Part shown: piece by piece, positions 16,916 through 25,515 of the stretch | Position numbering within the stretch: position 1 is the stretch's first letter | Layout: each line of letters opens with the position of its first letter | Origin: CAZHJK01 sp964533275 | GTDB taxonomy: Bacteria > Bacillota > Clostridia > Eubacteriales > Garciellaceae | Assembly (NCBI GenBank): GCA_964533275.1 | Contig: CAZHJK010000020.1 | Coordinates: 1-50,406, forward strand | Direction of reading: 5' to 3' | Length of the DNA: 50,406 bases | Translations under genes and position numbers: made by a program | Notes under the pieces: model-generated | The model's input: only the letters and a program-made list of their open reading frames with translations | What the model was told of the DNA's origin: nothing | The model's database searches: none

Positions 16916-17178
16916 GTGAAAAAAATCTTGTATGGATTGACCGGAGCAATGACAGGGATATTAATGATTTTTGGATTGCTTTATATTAAAGAAAAAAATA
17001 ATGAAAAGAGAATTGGTGGACAACTTGTGAAGGTTAATTATAGGTATTCAAAGGTCTTTGATGATTGATTATTGTTACTTCATATGATAATGCACATTCT
17101 AATCTAATAATAGATGATGATGAGTTTATAGAATACTTGAAAATTTTACATAGGTATAGCAGGCATTTTTATAATTAA
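16916..17178 (+). pseudogene. Small membrane protein gene, probably frameshifted
   Basis: From GTG 16916, after a GGGGTGATG site, the frame encodes a signal-anchor-like helix (ILYGLTGAMTGILMIFGLLYI) and a basic stretch, then stops at TGA 17066-17068. Another frame continues without a break from 17068 to TAA 17178, with acidic, helical content (IIVTSYDNAHSNLIIDDDEFIEYLKILHRY). One base change in length near 17066 would join them into one protein of ~87 residues. Alternatively the 50-residue product is complete. I do not recognise the family. Confidence 0.35.
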
Positions 17179-17227
17179 ATTTGAAATAATATAAGATGTA
17201 AGTATTCTAAAGGAAGGGAGTTTTGAT

Positions 17228-17410
17228 ATGGAGCATAGAATATCAAATACCAATCAACCTATTAATAGAGTAAAATGTGTTGTGGATAGCTGTCATTATT
17301 GGTCATCTGGTAATCATTGTACAGCACAGGAGATAGAAATACAGCCTCCGGGAGCTATGGATACTCAGATGACAGACTGTGCGACATTTATACCAGAAGA
17401 AAAGATGTAA
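17228..17410 (+). CDS. DUF1540 domain protein
   Basis: This 60-residue protein has four spaced cysteines (C17, C22, C31 and C51) in the DUF1540 pattern VKCVVDSCHYWSSGNHCTAQEIEI...DCATF. DUF1540 proteins are common, abundant small cysteine proteins in Clostridia and probably bind metal; their function is not established. GGAAGGGAG lies upstream of the ATG. It stands alone, followed by its own terminator. Confidence 0.85.
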   Translation: MEHRISNTNQPINRVKCVVDSCHYWSSGNHCTAQEIEIQPPGAMDTQMTDCATFIPEEKM

Positions 17411-17430
17411 TTAAGTTTAAGTAAACAATG

Positions 17431-17456
17431 GGGACTGTACAATCAGTCCCTATAGT
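17431..17456 (+). terminator. Terminator after the DUF1540 gene
   Basis: GGGACTG-TACAAT-CAGTCCC, followed by a T/A-rich tract. The T run is weak. Confidence 0.55.
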
Positions 17457-17467
17457 ATTTGAAAAAA

Positions 17468-17971
17468 TCACATATGCTTATCCCAAAGCTTTTGTAAATC
17501 CTGCTCAATAAAAATCTTAGATTGCTTTTTAAAGTAGTCTATTTTTTCTTTTTTGTCTAATAAAAAATCATCAACATATTTTTTGACTTTCCCATCTTCA
17601 AACTTTTCTAAGGGGCAGGGCAACTCGTCTAAATCCAAAATATAGTGTGACAAGTCATTTTTTACTAAAATATCTACAATTAAATCGGTATAATAAAGCG
17701 TATTTTCTTTTAGATACACATCCTTCACTATATTAAAATAATAACCAATGGAGTCCCCCGAGGGTGATATCCAATGGTATAGATTGTAGGGTCTGTCGAA
17801 ATAGTAATAAGCAATGGTAAATGTTCCTATGGGAAGATTGAAATGTCTAGCATTGTAATTTTTAGAAATACGATATAGCAATACAATTTCTTGCTTTGAT
17901 TTCTTAAGTAGTAAACATTCAACCCTGTCAATGGGACCATTATAGTGGGTTTTTTCTTCGATAATTTTCAT
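17468..17971 (-). CDS. DUF402 domain protein
   Basis: The 167-residue protein has the DUF402 barrel hallmarks: WISPSGDSIGYYFNIVKD, then YYTDLIVDILV and YILDLDELPCPL with clustered acidic residues suited to a divalent metal site. Relatives include nucleoside tri/diphosphatases and phosphate hydrolases such as FomD, so a phosphate-ester hydrolase is plausible, substrate unknown. I start at ATG 17971, preceded by AGAGG at 7 bases, rather than the upstream in-frame ATG at 17989. It is divergent from the zinc transport operon. Confidence 0.8.
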   Translation of the reverse strand: MKIIEEKTHYNGPIDRVECLLLKKSKQEIVLLYRISKNYNARHFNLPIGTFTIAYYYFDRPYNLYHWISPSGDSIGYYFNIVKDVYLKENTLYYTDLIVDILVKNDLSHYILDLDELPCPLEKFEDGKVKKYVDDFLLDKKEKIDYFKKQSKIFIEQDLQKLWDKHM

Positions 17972-18096
17972 TATTAAACCTCTTTTCATTCTAAATGTCT
18001 AGTGATGCCTATGTATCACATATTAAATCTCATTATATCAATAGAACATTCTTGAAAACAAGGTTTGTAACTTCTTAAAAATTTCTTAATAAAAGG

Positions 18097-18155
18097 TGAA
18101 TAAATTAATAAATTTGTGGTAATATATATAAGAAGCTAAATGCAAATCACTTGCA
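18097..18155 (+). promoter_or_regulatory. Promoter and Fur-family-type operator of the zinc uptake operon
   Basis: An extended -10, TGGTAATAT (TAATAT at 18120-18125), has a weak -35 near 18097. Downstream lies TGCAAAT-C-ACTTGCA (18141-18155), a 7-1-7 inverted repeat with one mismatch, the geometry bound by Fur-family proteins. The operon encodes a Fur-family regulator, so autoregulation by zinc is a natural reading; the motif itself is not the standard Bacillus Zur box. Confidence 0.55.
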
Positions 18156-18168
18156 AGAAGGTGAAAAA

Positions 18169-18921
18169 ATGACGAAGATATTAGAAGTGAAGAATGTACA
18201 TTTTAATTATGATGAACAATTAATTCTTAATAATGTATCCTTAGATGTCTACAAGGGTGATTACTTAGGTCTTATTGGCCCAAATGGGTCTGCAAAAAGC
18301 ACCCTATTAAAATTAATTCTGGGGATTTTAAAGCCTTACAAGGGGACAATTCAAATTTTCGGTGAAGATATAGACAAATTTAAACAATGGGAAAAAATCG
18401 GATATGTATCCCAAAAGGCAGCCTCATTTAATAAAAGCTTTCCTGCCACAGTAGAGGAAATAGTAGGTGCAAACCTAATAGTGGCTAATAAAAAGAAGAA
18501 AAAATCTGATAATAAAAATGATTATACCATTGATAGGGTATTAGAAATTGTAAAAATGCTGGATTACAAAAATCGGTTGATAGGTAATTTATCAGGTGGG
18601 CAGCAACAGAGGATTTTTATTGCTAAGGCTCTAATAAGCGAACCTGAACTTTTATTATTAGATGAACCTACTGTTGGTGTAGATTTAGCCTCCCAGGAGC
18701 TTTTCTATGATATTATAGGAAAATTAAATAAAGAACTAAGTATGACAATTATTTTAGTTTCCCATGATATAGGAGTTATAACTGAAAAGGTAAATAGGGT
18801 GGCATGTATGGGAAATAAGAAATTATATACTGATTGTTCTGATTCTAATGTAGGCGTTCATGATTTTATAAAAAATATATATGGAGAGAAGATAAAGGTT
18901 ATAGATCATCATCACGAATAG
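18169..18921 (+). CDS. znuC: Zinc/manganese ABC transporter ATP-binding protein
   Basis: This ABC ATPase of 250 residues has Walker A GPNGSAKST, where Ala replaces the usual Gly as often seen in the Mn/Zn family, then signature LSGGQQQR, Walker B LLLLDEPT and H-loop VSHDIG. The C-terminus ends in HHHE. The ATG at 18169 follows GAAGGTG; a TTG six codons earlier overlaps the operator and is less likely. First gene of an ATPase-permease-regulator-binding protein operon. Confidence 0.88.
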   Translation: MTKILEVKNVHFNYDEQLILNNVSLDVYKGDYLGLIGPNGSAKSTLLKLILGILKPYKGTIQIFGEDIDKFKQWEKIGYVSQKAASFNKSFPATVEEIVGANLIVANKKKKKSDNKNDYTIDRVLEIVKMLDYKNRLIGNLSGGQQQRIFIAKALISEPELLLLDEPTVGVDLASQELFYDIIGKLNKELSMTIILVSHDIGVITEKVNRVACMGNKKLYTDCSDSNVGVHDFIKNIYGEKIKVIDHHHE

Positions 18922-18933
18922 CAGGAGGTTTTT

Positions 18934-19761
18934 ATGTTTGAGATATTAGAATATGGATTTATGCAAAGGGCACTATTAAGTGGCATTATTATATCTATTA
19001 TTTGTCCTATGAGTGGTATGTTTTTAGTACTTAAAAGAATGTCAATGGTAGGGGATAGTCTATCCCATGTGGCTTTAGCTGGGGTTGCAGCCTCGTTTCT
19101 AACAGGTACATATCCGATGGTGGGATCTTTGATTTTTACTATTGGTGCAGCCTTAGGTATAGAAAAGTTACGAAAATCCTATGAAGAATACGCAGAAATA
19201 TCAATAGCAATTATCCTATCCGGTGGAATTGGTTTAGCGGTTGTACTTATAAGCCTGGCAAGAAATATTAATATAGATCTGATGGGCTACCTATTTGGAA
19301 GTCTTACCACTATAATCCAAGAAGATATATATTTAATGATGATATTGGGAGTCTTTATTATTACCACCATCCTATACCTTTATAGACAATTATTTTACAT
19401 AGCCTTCGATGAGGAAGGCGCAAGAATAGCAGGGGTTAAAGTTGAGAGAATTAATATTTTTTTTACTATATTAATAGCTTTAACTATTACTATTTCCATG
19501 AGGGTAGTAGGAATATTATTAGTATCGTCCTTGATGGTTATACCGGTAGCTGCAGCCATACAATTAGAAAAGTCCTTTAAAAAAACTATGATCTTTGCAA
19601 TTATAATTGCATTTTTATCGGTAGTAGTTGGTATAATACTTTCATTTTATTTTGAGCTGGCACCTGGGGGAACCATTGTTTTGTTAAGTGTACTGCTATT
19701 AATGATTATATTATTATATAAATCTTATAAAAGAAAAAAACAAGTGGCTAAGATGAGGTGA
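18934..19761 (+). CDS. znuB: Zinc/manganese ABC transporter permease
   Basis: This 275-residue integral membrane protein of the ZnuB/MntB family has about eight hydrophobic helices. The family marker MSMVGDSLSHVALAGVA lies near residues 32-48, and GARIAGVKVERIN follows mid-protein. It should form the homodimeric channel that works with the ATPase upstream. GCAGGAGG precedes the start, 12 bases after the ATPase stop. Confidence 0.88.
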   Translation: MFEILEYGFMQRALLSGIIISIICPMSGMFLVLKRMSMVGDSLSHVALAGVAASFLTGTYPMVGSLIFTIGAALGIEKLRKSYEEYAEISIAIILSGGIGLAVVLISLARNINIDLMGYLFGSLTTIIQEDIYLMMILGVFIITTILYLYRQLFYIAFDEEGARIAGVKVERINIFFTILIALTITISMRVVGILLVSSLMVIPVAAAIQLEKSFKKTMIFAIIIAFLSVVVGIILSFYFELAPGGTIVLLSVLLLMIILLYKSYKRKKQVAKMR

Positions 19762-19765
19762 TCGA

Positions 19766-20200
19766 TTGAATACACAAAAGAGTATTGAAAAAGCATTAAG
19801 GGAGCAAGGCTATAAGATTACAAAACAAAGGAAGTCCATTTTAGAAGTTTTTCTAAAGGAAAGAGATAATCTATTAAGTGCTCAGCAAATATATAATAGA
19901 GTGAAGGAAATATATCCAACAGTTGATTTCTCTACTGTTTATAGAAATATTGAATTGCTGGTAGATAGGGATATTATTCATAGGATTAATACCGGTAAAT
20001 CCTATGGAAGCTATAAACTTAAGGAGCAAAAAGAACATCATCATCATATAATCTGTAAAGATTGTGGAAGAACAGAAGTTATCGATTTTTGTCCCTTTAA
20101 ACAGATGGAAGAGCAATTAAAAGAAAGGCATTTTGTACCCACAGAACATAGCTTTGAAGTATTCGGATATTGTGCAAAGTGTAAATATAAAAGGGAATAA
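19766..20200 (+). CDS. zur: Fur-family regulator, probably zinc-responsive (Zur)
   Basis: This 144-residue Fur-family repressor has a winged helix (ITKQRKSILEVFLKERDNLLSAQQIYNRVKE...VDFSTVYRNIELLVD). The metal-binding part has HHHHIICKDCGRTEVIDFCPF and a C-terminal GYCAKCK; the two CxxC pairs form the structural zinc site. Location inside a zinc uptake operon points to Zur rather than PerR or Fur. The start is TTG with GAGGTG 5 bases upstream, which should keep expression low. Confidence 0.85.
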   Translation: MNTQKSIEKALREQGYKITKQRKSILEVFLKERDNLLSAQQIYNRVKEIYPTVDFSTVYRNIELLVDRDIIHRINTGKSYGSYKLKEQKEHHHHIICKDCGRTEVIDFCPFKQMEEQLKERHFVPTEHSFEVFGYCAKCKYKRE

Positions 20201-20244
20201 TTACTGATAACCGATAACTGATAACTAAAATAGAGGAGGGTTTT

Positions 20245-21198
20245 ATGAAAAGAAAAAATATTTTGATGGTAATTTTACTAATTGCCCTATCCTTAAATAC
20301 TGCAGCTTGTTCAACAACGAAGGTAGATGAAGGAGAAAAGGACGAGATTATAGCCTATACAAGTGTATATCCTATTTATGATTTTACAAAAAAAATCGCA
20401 GGGGATAGGATTAAGGTTGAACTTTTAGTACCCCCTGGGGCAGAACCCCATGGATGGGAACCCAGTGCAAAGGTTATAGCTAAATTAGAACAATCCCAGG
20501 TGTTTTTATATAATGGTTTAGAATTAGATCCTTGGGCAGAAAGAATTGCAGCCTCCCTTTCAAAAGAGAACCTAATATCTATTGCAGTGGCAGAAATAGA
20601 TACAATACAACCTATGACTTTTAATGAAGAGGAACAACATGGGGAAGAAGAATATGAAAAAGAACATAATCATGGAAGCTACGATCCCCATGTCTGGTTA
20701 GATCCTATTATTGCAGAGGAAATGGCAAGGGCAATCAAAGATACATTTATCGAAATAGATGGAAAGAATAGTGATTATTATGAAGAAAATTTTAATAACT
20801 TAAAACAGGAGCTGCAGGATTTAGACCGGGATTATAAAGAAGCACTATCCCAGGTCGAAAAAAAAGATTTTATAGTTTCCCATGCAGCATTTGGATATAT
20901 GGCAAATAGATATGGTTTAAATCAAATAGCAATTTTAGGTTTGGCTCCCCAGGCTGAACCTAGTCCAGCAAAGCTGGTGGAATTAACATCTTTAGTTGGC
21001 GAATATGATATGCATACCATCTTTTATGAACAGCTTAGCAGTCCAAAGGCAGCAGATGTTCTTGCAAACGAAACAGGGGTTAAGGTAGAAGTATTAAATC
21101 CTATAGGTGGTCTAACCCAAGAGGAAATGGATAGAGGAGAAGATTATATATCCATTATGAGGGAGAATTTAGAAAAATTAGTGCAAGGATTGCAGTAG
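20245..21198 (+). CDS. znuA: Zinc-binding lipoprotein of ABC transporter (ZnuA/AdcA type)
   Basis: The 317-residue lipoprotein has a signal sequence ending LNTAAC, so Cys22 is probably lipidated. The fold's metal ligands are visible: His in PPGAEPHGWEPS, His in YDPHVWLDP, His in IVSHAAFGY and an acidic residue near the end. An acidic, His-containing loop (EEEQHGEEEYEKEHNHG) before the second ligand is typical of zinc-binding members. It is the last gene, after the regulator, with GAGGAGGG upstream. A small GATAAC-type triplication (about 20206-20226) fills the gap before it. Confidence 0.88.
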   Translation: MKRKNILMVILLIALSLNTAACSTTKVDEGEKDEIIAYTSVYPIYDFTKKIAGDRIKVELLVPPGAEPHGWEPSAKVIAKLEQSQVFLYNGLELDPWAERIAASLSKENLISIAVAEIDTIQPMTFNEEEQHGEEEYEKEHNHGSYDPHVWLDPIIAEEMARAIKDTFIEIDGKNSDYYEENFNNLKQELQDLDRDYKEALSQVEKKDFIVSHAAFGYMANRYGLNQIAILGLAPQAEPSPAKLVELTSLVGEYDMHTIFYEQLSSPKAADVLANETGVKVEVLNPIGGLTQEEMDRGEDYISIMRENLEKLVQGLQ

Positions 21199-21220
21199 GG
21201 AACGAATATATGCGTTATGC

Positions 21221-21288
21221 AATAGGGTGACTTTGTAAAAGTTAAAATATCTTCAGCGCTTCCTCCGCAAATGTCGCCCTATTTTTTA
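21221..21288 (+). terminator. Likely terminator of the zinc operon
   Basis: AATAGGGTGAC (21221-21231) pairs with GTCGCCCTATT (21273-21283) with one G-T pair, followed by TTTTTATA. The loop is long (41 bases). Confidence 0.5.
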
Positions 21289-21357
21289 TATAGGTAAACC
21301 AGGTGATGAAAAAAAGGGCTCCATTAAGTCGTCAGCCAATGAAATATTTTAACTTTA

Positions 21358-21430
21358 TGTAGGGATCGGCGCCCTCGCCGTTCCATAAGGATTTACCAGT
21401 CATTTGTAGGGATCGCATTGTATGCGTTCC
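21358..21430. repeat. Two copies of an intergenic TGTAGGGATCG...CGTTCC motif
   Basis: TGTAGGGATCG-N10-CGTTCC occurs at 21358-21384 and again, with an 11-base start and the same end, at 21405-21430. The inner parts form small hairpins (GGCG...CGCC, GCAT...ATGC). This looks like a family of short intergenic repeats common in Clostridia. Genome-wide copy number is unknown. Confidence 0.5.
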
Positions 21431-21495
21431 TTTTTTTGTTTTATTTCCTTAATTTTGTACATACTAAGGTAAAACAATAGAAAGGAAGAAATAGG

Positions 21496-22800
21496 ATGAT
21501 AGGTGAAGAATTAGCACAAAAGATAATAGAAATGCTTTTAGAAAGAATGCGAGAAATAGAGAGTGTAAAAGCTCCTAATATGATACATGGGTTTGATCTT
21601 ATGAAAATTGGAGCCATAGGAGAACGAGCTGAACACGGAGTTCCTGTAACAGAAATCTATGGAACCTCTACTAAATTTCCATATTTAGAGCAATTGCGTT
21701 TTGTTCCAGCAATGATTGCGAAAAAACCCTTTGATCCCTTAGAGGTAAATACTCAAACTAGAATTGGACCTAGAGCAAAGAAACCACTAAGATTACCTAC
21801 TCCAATTATGGTCACGGCTATGGCTTATGGACTATCCATAAGTAAAAATGCAAAATTAGCCTGGGGGAAGGGTTCAGCATTGGCAGGTACAGCCTGTAAC
21901 TCAGGAGATGCAGGTTTTTATGCACCAGAGAGGGAACAGGCAAAATATTATATTGTCCAATATAATAGAGCTGGATACGGTAATTCAGAGGAAGAATTAA
22001 AACAAGCAGATGCCATAGAGATACGTTTTGGACAAGCGACAATGGGTGCCTTAGGCGAAACCATTGAATCAACAGACATAGATGAAGAATTAGCTAAACA
22101 CTTAAATTTAGAAAAGGATCAAAGTGCCATAAGACCTATTCTATATAAAGAAATGAAGGAAGGGAAAAAGCTAAAGGATATTGTAGAAAAGATAAAAAAT
22201 ATTAATGGTGATGTTCCCATTGGGGTTAAGATTGCAGCGGGTAATATAGAAAGGGATTTAGATGAGATTATTGAAGCTGAGTGTGACTTTGTCACTATTG
22301 ATGGAGCCGGAGGGGGCACAGCAGGATCACCTAAGGTAACCATAGATAATTCAACCCTACCCTTAATTTTTGCTATTCCTAGAGCTTATAATTATCTAGT
22401 AAAAAAAGGTGTAAAGGAAAATATATCTATTATAGCAGTTGGCGGATTACGGGATAGTGGGGATTATACTAAAATACTTGCTCTGGGAGCAGATGCTGTT
22501 TATGCTGGACAATCTGCCCTGATTGCTATGGTGTATTCCCAGCTTCATAAGGTACCGGCAGGCACCTCTCCAGCTGAGATTTATTTAACCTGGGGAAAAC
22601 ATAATAAAAAATTTGACTGGGAGGCTGGAGCTAAGGAATTAGCAAATTATTTAAAGGCATCTACTACGGAAATGGCAATGTTGACAGGTTTAGTTGGGAA
22701 GAAAGATATTAAGGAAGTATCCTTAGAAGACCTAGTTTGCTTTAATACTGATATTAAAAATGCTATAGGAATTCCTCTAGCTTGGGAGGAATCAAAGTAG
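21496..22800 (+). CDS. FMN-binding glutamate synthase family protein
   Basis: This 434-residue protein matches the central FMN and synthase domain of glutamate synthase, without the amidotransferase part. The diagnostic barrel segments are GVKIAAGNIERDLDEIIEAECDFVTIDGAGGGTAG, IAVGGLRDSGDYTKILALGADAVYAGQSALIA and KFDWEAGAKELANYL. Stand-alone proteins of this kind occur in many anaerobes; whether they make glutamate is unproven. AAAGGAAG precedes the start. It stands alone, with no GltD partner or separate ferredoxin nearby. Confidence 0.8.
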   Translation: MIGEELAQKIIEMLLERMREIESVKAPNMIHGFDLMKIGAIGERAEHGVPVTEIYGTSTKFPYLEQLRFVPAMIAKKPFDPLEVNTQTRIGPRAKKPLRLPTPIMVTAMAYGLSISKNAKLAWGKGSALAGTACNSGDAGFYAPEREQAKYYIVQYNRAGYGNSEEELKQADAIEIRFGQATMGALGETIESTDIDEELAKHLNLEKDQSAIRPILYKEMKEGKKLKDIVEKIKNINGDVPIGVKIAAGNIERDLDEIIEAECDFVTIDGAGGGTAGSPKVTIDNSTLPLIFAIPRAYNYLVKKGVKENISIIAVGGLRDSGDYTKILALGADAVYAGQSALIAMVYSQLHKVPAGTSPAEIYLTWGKHNKKFDWEAGAKELANYLKASTTEMAMLTGLVGKKDIKEVSLEDLVCFNTDIKNAIGIPLAWEESK

Positions 22801-22881
22801 CTTAAAAAAAATTCATTGTACAAACTGACCCTAGCATATGATGTAATAAGTATTTATTATATCTATTCTAGGAGGGATATT

Positions 22882-23148
22882 ATGGACCAAGTGTTTGATG
22901 TCTTTACCAGAGCAAGTATTTTTGTACCTGTATTGGTAGGGCTTGCTAAGGTGGCACAAATGATAATACTGCCAAAGAAGTGGACACCAATATGGAATAT
23001 AGTTATAGGATTGGCTATCTCAATAGTATATGTATATCCACAGGATTTTAAAACAGCAATATTAGTTGGTTTAATGCTAGGACTTACTGCCTCAGGATTA
23101 TATTCTGGAGTAAAAAATACCGCTCAGGCTGTTAGTAAGAAAAAATAA
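22882..23148 (+). CDS. Holin-like small membrane protein
   Basis: From ATG 22882 (GGAGGG 5 bases upstream) the 88-residue product has three hydrophobic segments (about residues 9-28, 36-53 and 59-77) and a lysine tail SKKK. This fits the phage holin family seen in clostridial phages (Hol44-like). No endolysin or other phage gene is near, so it may be a domesticated holin used in lysis or export, or a remnant. Upstream in-frame codons have no ribosome site and were dropped. Confidence 0.6.
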   Translation: MDQVFDVFTRASIFVPVLVGLAKVAQMIILPKKWTPIWNIVIGLAISIVYVYPQDFKTAILVGLMLGLTASGLYSGVKNTAQAVSKKK

Positions 23149-23149
23149 A

Positions 23150-23473
23150 ATGACAGAGGGATTAATTAACAAATGGCAGTGGCAAATGATAAAAATAATT
23201 GTAAAACAATCTATAAAATACAACAATGAGGGATATATTATCAACCAAGAAATAGTTAAACTGATGAAAGATAATCCTAAGATAATAAAAAGCATATTAA
23301 AAAAGGGAAATAGAGCACAAAATCATTTAAAGATGGCAGTAAATCAATTTAATCAGGTTGTAGAGGAACAAGATGTTGATGAAAGCATTTATCGAATAAT
23401 AGAATGTGAAAAGGAAATAACAGGTGCTATGGAATTTGTGGATATTGAGTTTAAAAAACTTCTCTTTAATTAA
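23150..23473 (+). CDS. Hypothetical helical protein after the holin
   Basis: I do not recognise this 107-residue protein. It is mostly charged helix with no signal, membrane segment or cysteine pair. The start is one base after the holin stop, with no clear ribosome site, so it would depend on coupling. A very strong terminator follows immediately, so the holin-like gene and this one form a closed two-gene unit. Confidence 0.5.
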   Translation: MTEGLINKWQWQMIKIIVKQSIKYNNEGYIINQEIVKLMKDNPKIIKSILKKGNRAQNHLKMAVNQFNQVVEEQDVDESIYRIIECEKEITGAMEFVDIEFKKLLFN

Positions 23474-23475
23474 AC

Positions 23476-23526
23476 AAAGTCAACCAAAAACTTCAGGATT
23501 TTTTCCTGAAGTTTTTGGTTGACTTT
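23476..23526. terminator. Very long perfect hairpin terminator
   Basis: A 23-base arm (23476-23498, starting AAAGTCAACC) pairs without mismatch with 23504-23526 around a 5-base T loop. Confidence 0.8.
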
Positions 23527-23666
23527 AAGAGCTTGTGTAATATAATAGACAAGGTGACAACAGTAGATATTATTGTATAAATTTATATAAAATTAGAGGA
23601 TTTTGTAGGTCTTTATAGAATATTTTACTTAAATGATATATATTGTAAAATGCGGAGGTTGTTAAT

Positions 23667-23861
23667 ATGGCAATTAATAAATTAACACAAGAAATAATAG
23701 CACGAAAGGAGAAGTTATATAAGATGTTAGAACAAAACTCTAACATACAAACAGAAGATATAATAGAGTTTAGCCAAGAGTTAGATCAATTGATAAAGAA
23801 TTATTATGTTCTAACTGGATTTTGCTCTGAGGAAAAAGTAAAATATAAGAATTTACGATAA
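23667..23861 (+). CDS. Spo0E-family aspartyl-phosphate phosphatase
   Basis: This 64-residue helical hairpin protein carries the Spo0E signature SQELDQLIKNYY in its second helix. Family members dephosphorylate Spo0A~P and hold back entry into sporulation. GCGGAGG precedes the ATG. It stands alone between two terminators. It supports placing the organism among spore formers. Confidence 0.85.
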   Translation: MAINKLTQEIIARKEKLYKMLEQNSNIQTEDIIEFSQELDQLIKNYYVLTGFCSEEKVKYKNLR

Positions 23862-23896
23862 AAAGCAACCTATCAACGGGATAGATTGCTTTTTTG
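23861..23896. terminator. Bidirectional terminator after the Spo0E-like gene
   Basis: AAGCAACCTATC-AACG-GGATAGATTGCTT with T and A runs on both sides. It serves the convergent permease gene as well. Confidence 0.8.
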
Positions 23897-23898
23897 CT

Positions 23899-24732
23899 TT
23901 ACATTCTGCGTCGTAATACTATTTTTTCTAAATAGGTCACTCCCACATACATAAGAGCTGCAGCTGTAGCAAGTATAATAACACTGGTCATAACTGTATC
24001 TAATTGAAATACTTGACTTCCATATACGATAAGGTAACCAAGTCCTGCCTTTGAAACCAAGAATTCACCCATTATAACACCGATCCAGGATAAACCAACA
24101 TTTATTCTTAGAGCATTCATTATGGTAGGAAAACTAGCCGGTAATACTACCTTTTTTAGAATCTGCTTTTTATTAGCACCAAAGGTTTCCAAGAGAGTTA
24201 TTTTTTCCTTATCTACCTGCCTAAGGCCACTGTAAACTCCTATAATGGTGGTGAAAAGGGACACCAATAGTGCCATGGTTAAAATAGCAGAGTATCCAGC
24301 ACCAAAGAACACTATAATTATTGGACCCAATGCAACCTTAGGCAAGCTGTTTAGTACAACCAAGTATGGGTCTAAAACCTTTGATAAAAAGATAGACCAC
24401 CAAAGCAATATAGCTACCATGGTACCTAATAGGGTACCAGATATAAAACCTATTACTGTTTCGCTTACAGTAATACCTATATGCTTATAAAGGGAGCCAT
24501 CCTGGTGAAGATTTATAAAGGTATCCCACATTCTACTTGGCTGGCTAGTTATAAAGGGGTCAATCAATCTTAAATTTGCTGCAATTTCCCATATAGTGAA
24601 AAATAAAATCAAAATTATTATCCGAGATGACCATATTAGTATTCGTTGTTTTTTGACATTTTGTAAAAATTTCTGATGTTCCTTTGAAAAGTTTTTATTA
24701 TTTTGCACATTGTTTTTAGGAGACATGGACAT
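23899..24732 (-). CDS. ABC permease of nitrate/sulfonate/taurine type
   Basis: This BPD-type inner-membrane permease of 277 residues has about six helices and the ATPase-contact loop ETFGANKKQILKKVVLPASFPTIMNALRINVGLSWIGVIMGEF. It should form the channel for the importer encoded with it. It starts within the end of the ATPase gene; AAGGAG lies 4 bases before ATG 24732, and an ATG at 24726 is an alternative. The substrate class (nitrate, sulfonate, taurine or a thiamine precursor) cannot be settled from the sequence. Confidence 0.85.
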   Translation of the reverse strand: MSMSPKNNVQNNKNFSKEHQKFLQNVKKQRILIWSSRIIILILFFTIWEIAANLRLIDPFITSQPSRMWDTFINLHQDGSLYKHIGITVSETVIGFISGTLLGTMVAILLWWSIFLSKVLDPYLVVLNSLPKVALGPIIIVFFGAGYSAILTMALLVSLFTTIIGVYSGLRQVDKEKITLLETFGANKKQILKKVVLPASFPTIMNALRINVGLSWIGVIMGEFLVSKAGLGYLIVYGSQVFQLDTVMTSVIILATAAALMYVGVTYLEKIVLRRRM

Positions 24733-25492
24733 CAAGCTCCTTCCATATTTCATTAAAATATTCTCTAAATTCAGGTGCTTCTCGCCTAATAATAGGAGTT
24801 TGTTTTGAACAGCATAGATCTATTTTGTGTATATTCTTCACAGTACCTGGTCGCTTACTTAATACAACCACACGATCTGCCATAGATATTGCTTCAGCTA
24901 TATCATGGGTTACCATTATAGCAGTTCTTTTTTCCTTTTTAATGATAGACCCGATATCATCAGATACTGCCAATCGTGTTTGATAGTCTAGTGCAGAAAA
25001 GGGTTCATCCAACAATAAAATTTCTGGATCAACTGCAAGGGTACGAATTAATGCTGCTCTTTGACGCATTCCACCTGATAATTGATTAGGATAATGATCT
25101 TTAAAATCTCCCAAACCATAAATCTCAAGTAGTTTCTCTGTTTTTTCTATATTTTCTTTAGTTTTTTTATTCTGTATTTCTAAACCAAGTATTACATTTT
25201 GAAAAATAGTACGCCATTGAAACAAATGATCCTGTTGCAACATATAACCCATGGAAGGTCGTTCATTTATTACCTTTGTGGGATTATATATTATTTCTCC
25301 TTCAGAGGGTTTGATCAGACCAGCTAATGCCGATAGAATTGTTGATTTTCCACAACCACTAGGTCCTACTAAAACAACAAATTCTCCTTCATCTACTTTC
25401 AGTGAAAAGTTTTTCACTGCTAGGGTTTCCTCCTTTAGAGTGTGGAATATTTTAGATAGATTATTGATTTGAACAATAGGAGTAGTCATCAT
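24716..25492 (-). CDS. ABC ATP-binding protein of nitrate/sulfonate/taurine type
   Basis: This ABC ATPase of 258 residues is close to SsuB/TauB. It has Walker A GPSGCGKST, signature LSGGMRQRAALIRTLA, Walker B LLLDEPFSALD and H-loop MVTHDI. It overlaps the permease by 17 bases and follows the binding-protein gene by 23 bases. GGAGGG precedes the start. Confidence 0.87.
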   Translation of the reverse strand: MMTTPIVQINNLSKIFHTLKEETLAVKNFSLKVDEGEFVVLVGPSGCGKSTILSALAGLIKPSEGEIIYNPTKVINERPSMGYMLQQDHLFQWRTIFQNVILGLEIQNKKTKENIEKTEKLLEIYGLGDFKDHYPNQLSGGMRQRAALIRTLAVDPEILLLDEPFSALDYQTRLAVSDDIGSIIKKEKRTAIMVTHDIAEAISMADRVVVLSKRPGTVKNIHKIDLCCSKQTPIIRREAPEFREYFNEIWKELDVHVS

Positions 25493-25515
25493 AATCCCTC
25501 CCTATTATTATCTGA

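Noticed and set aside
17066..17068. Second possible selenocysteine TGA, in the small membrane protein gene
   Set aside because: The frame after this TGA hits another stop after 12 codons, while a different frame stays open; a frameshift explains it better.
22882..23473. Prophage
   Set aside because: Only a holin-like gene is present; there are no structural, replication, integrase or lysin genes.
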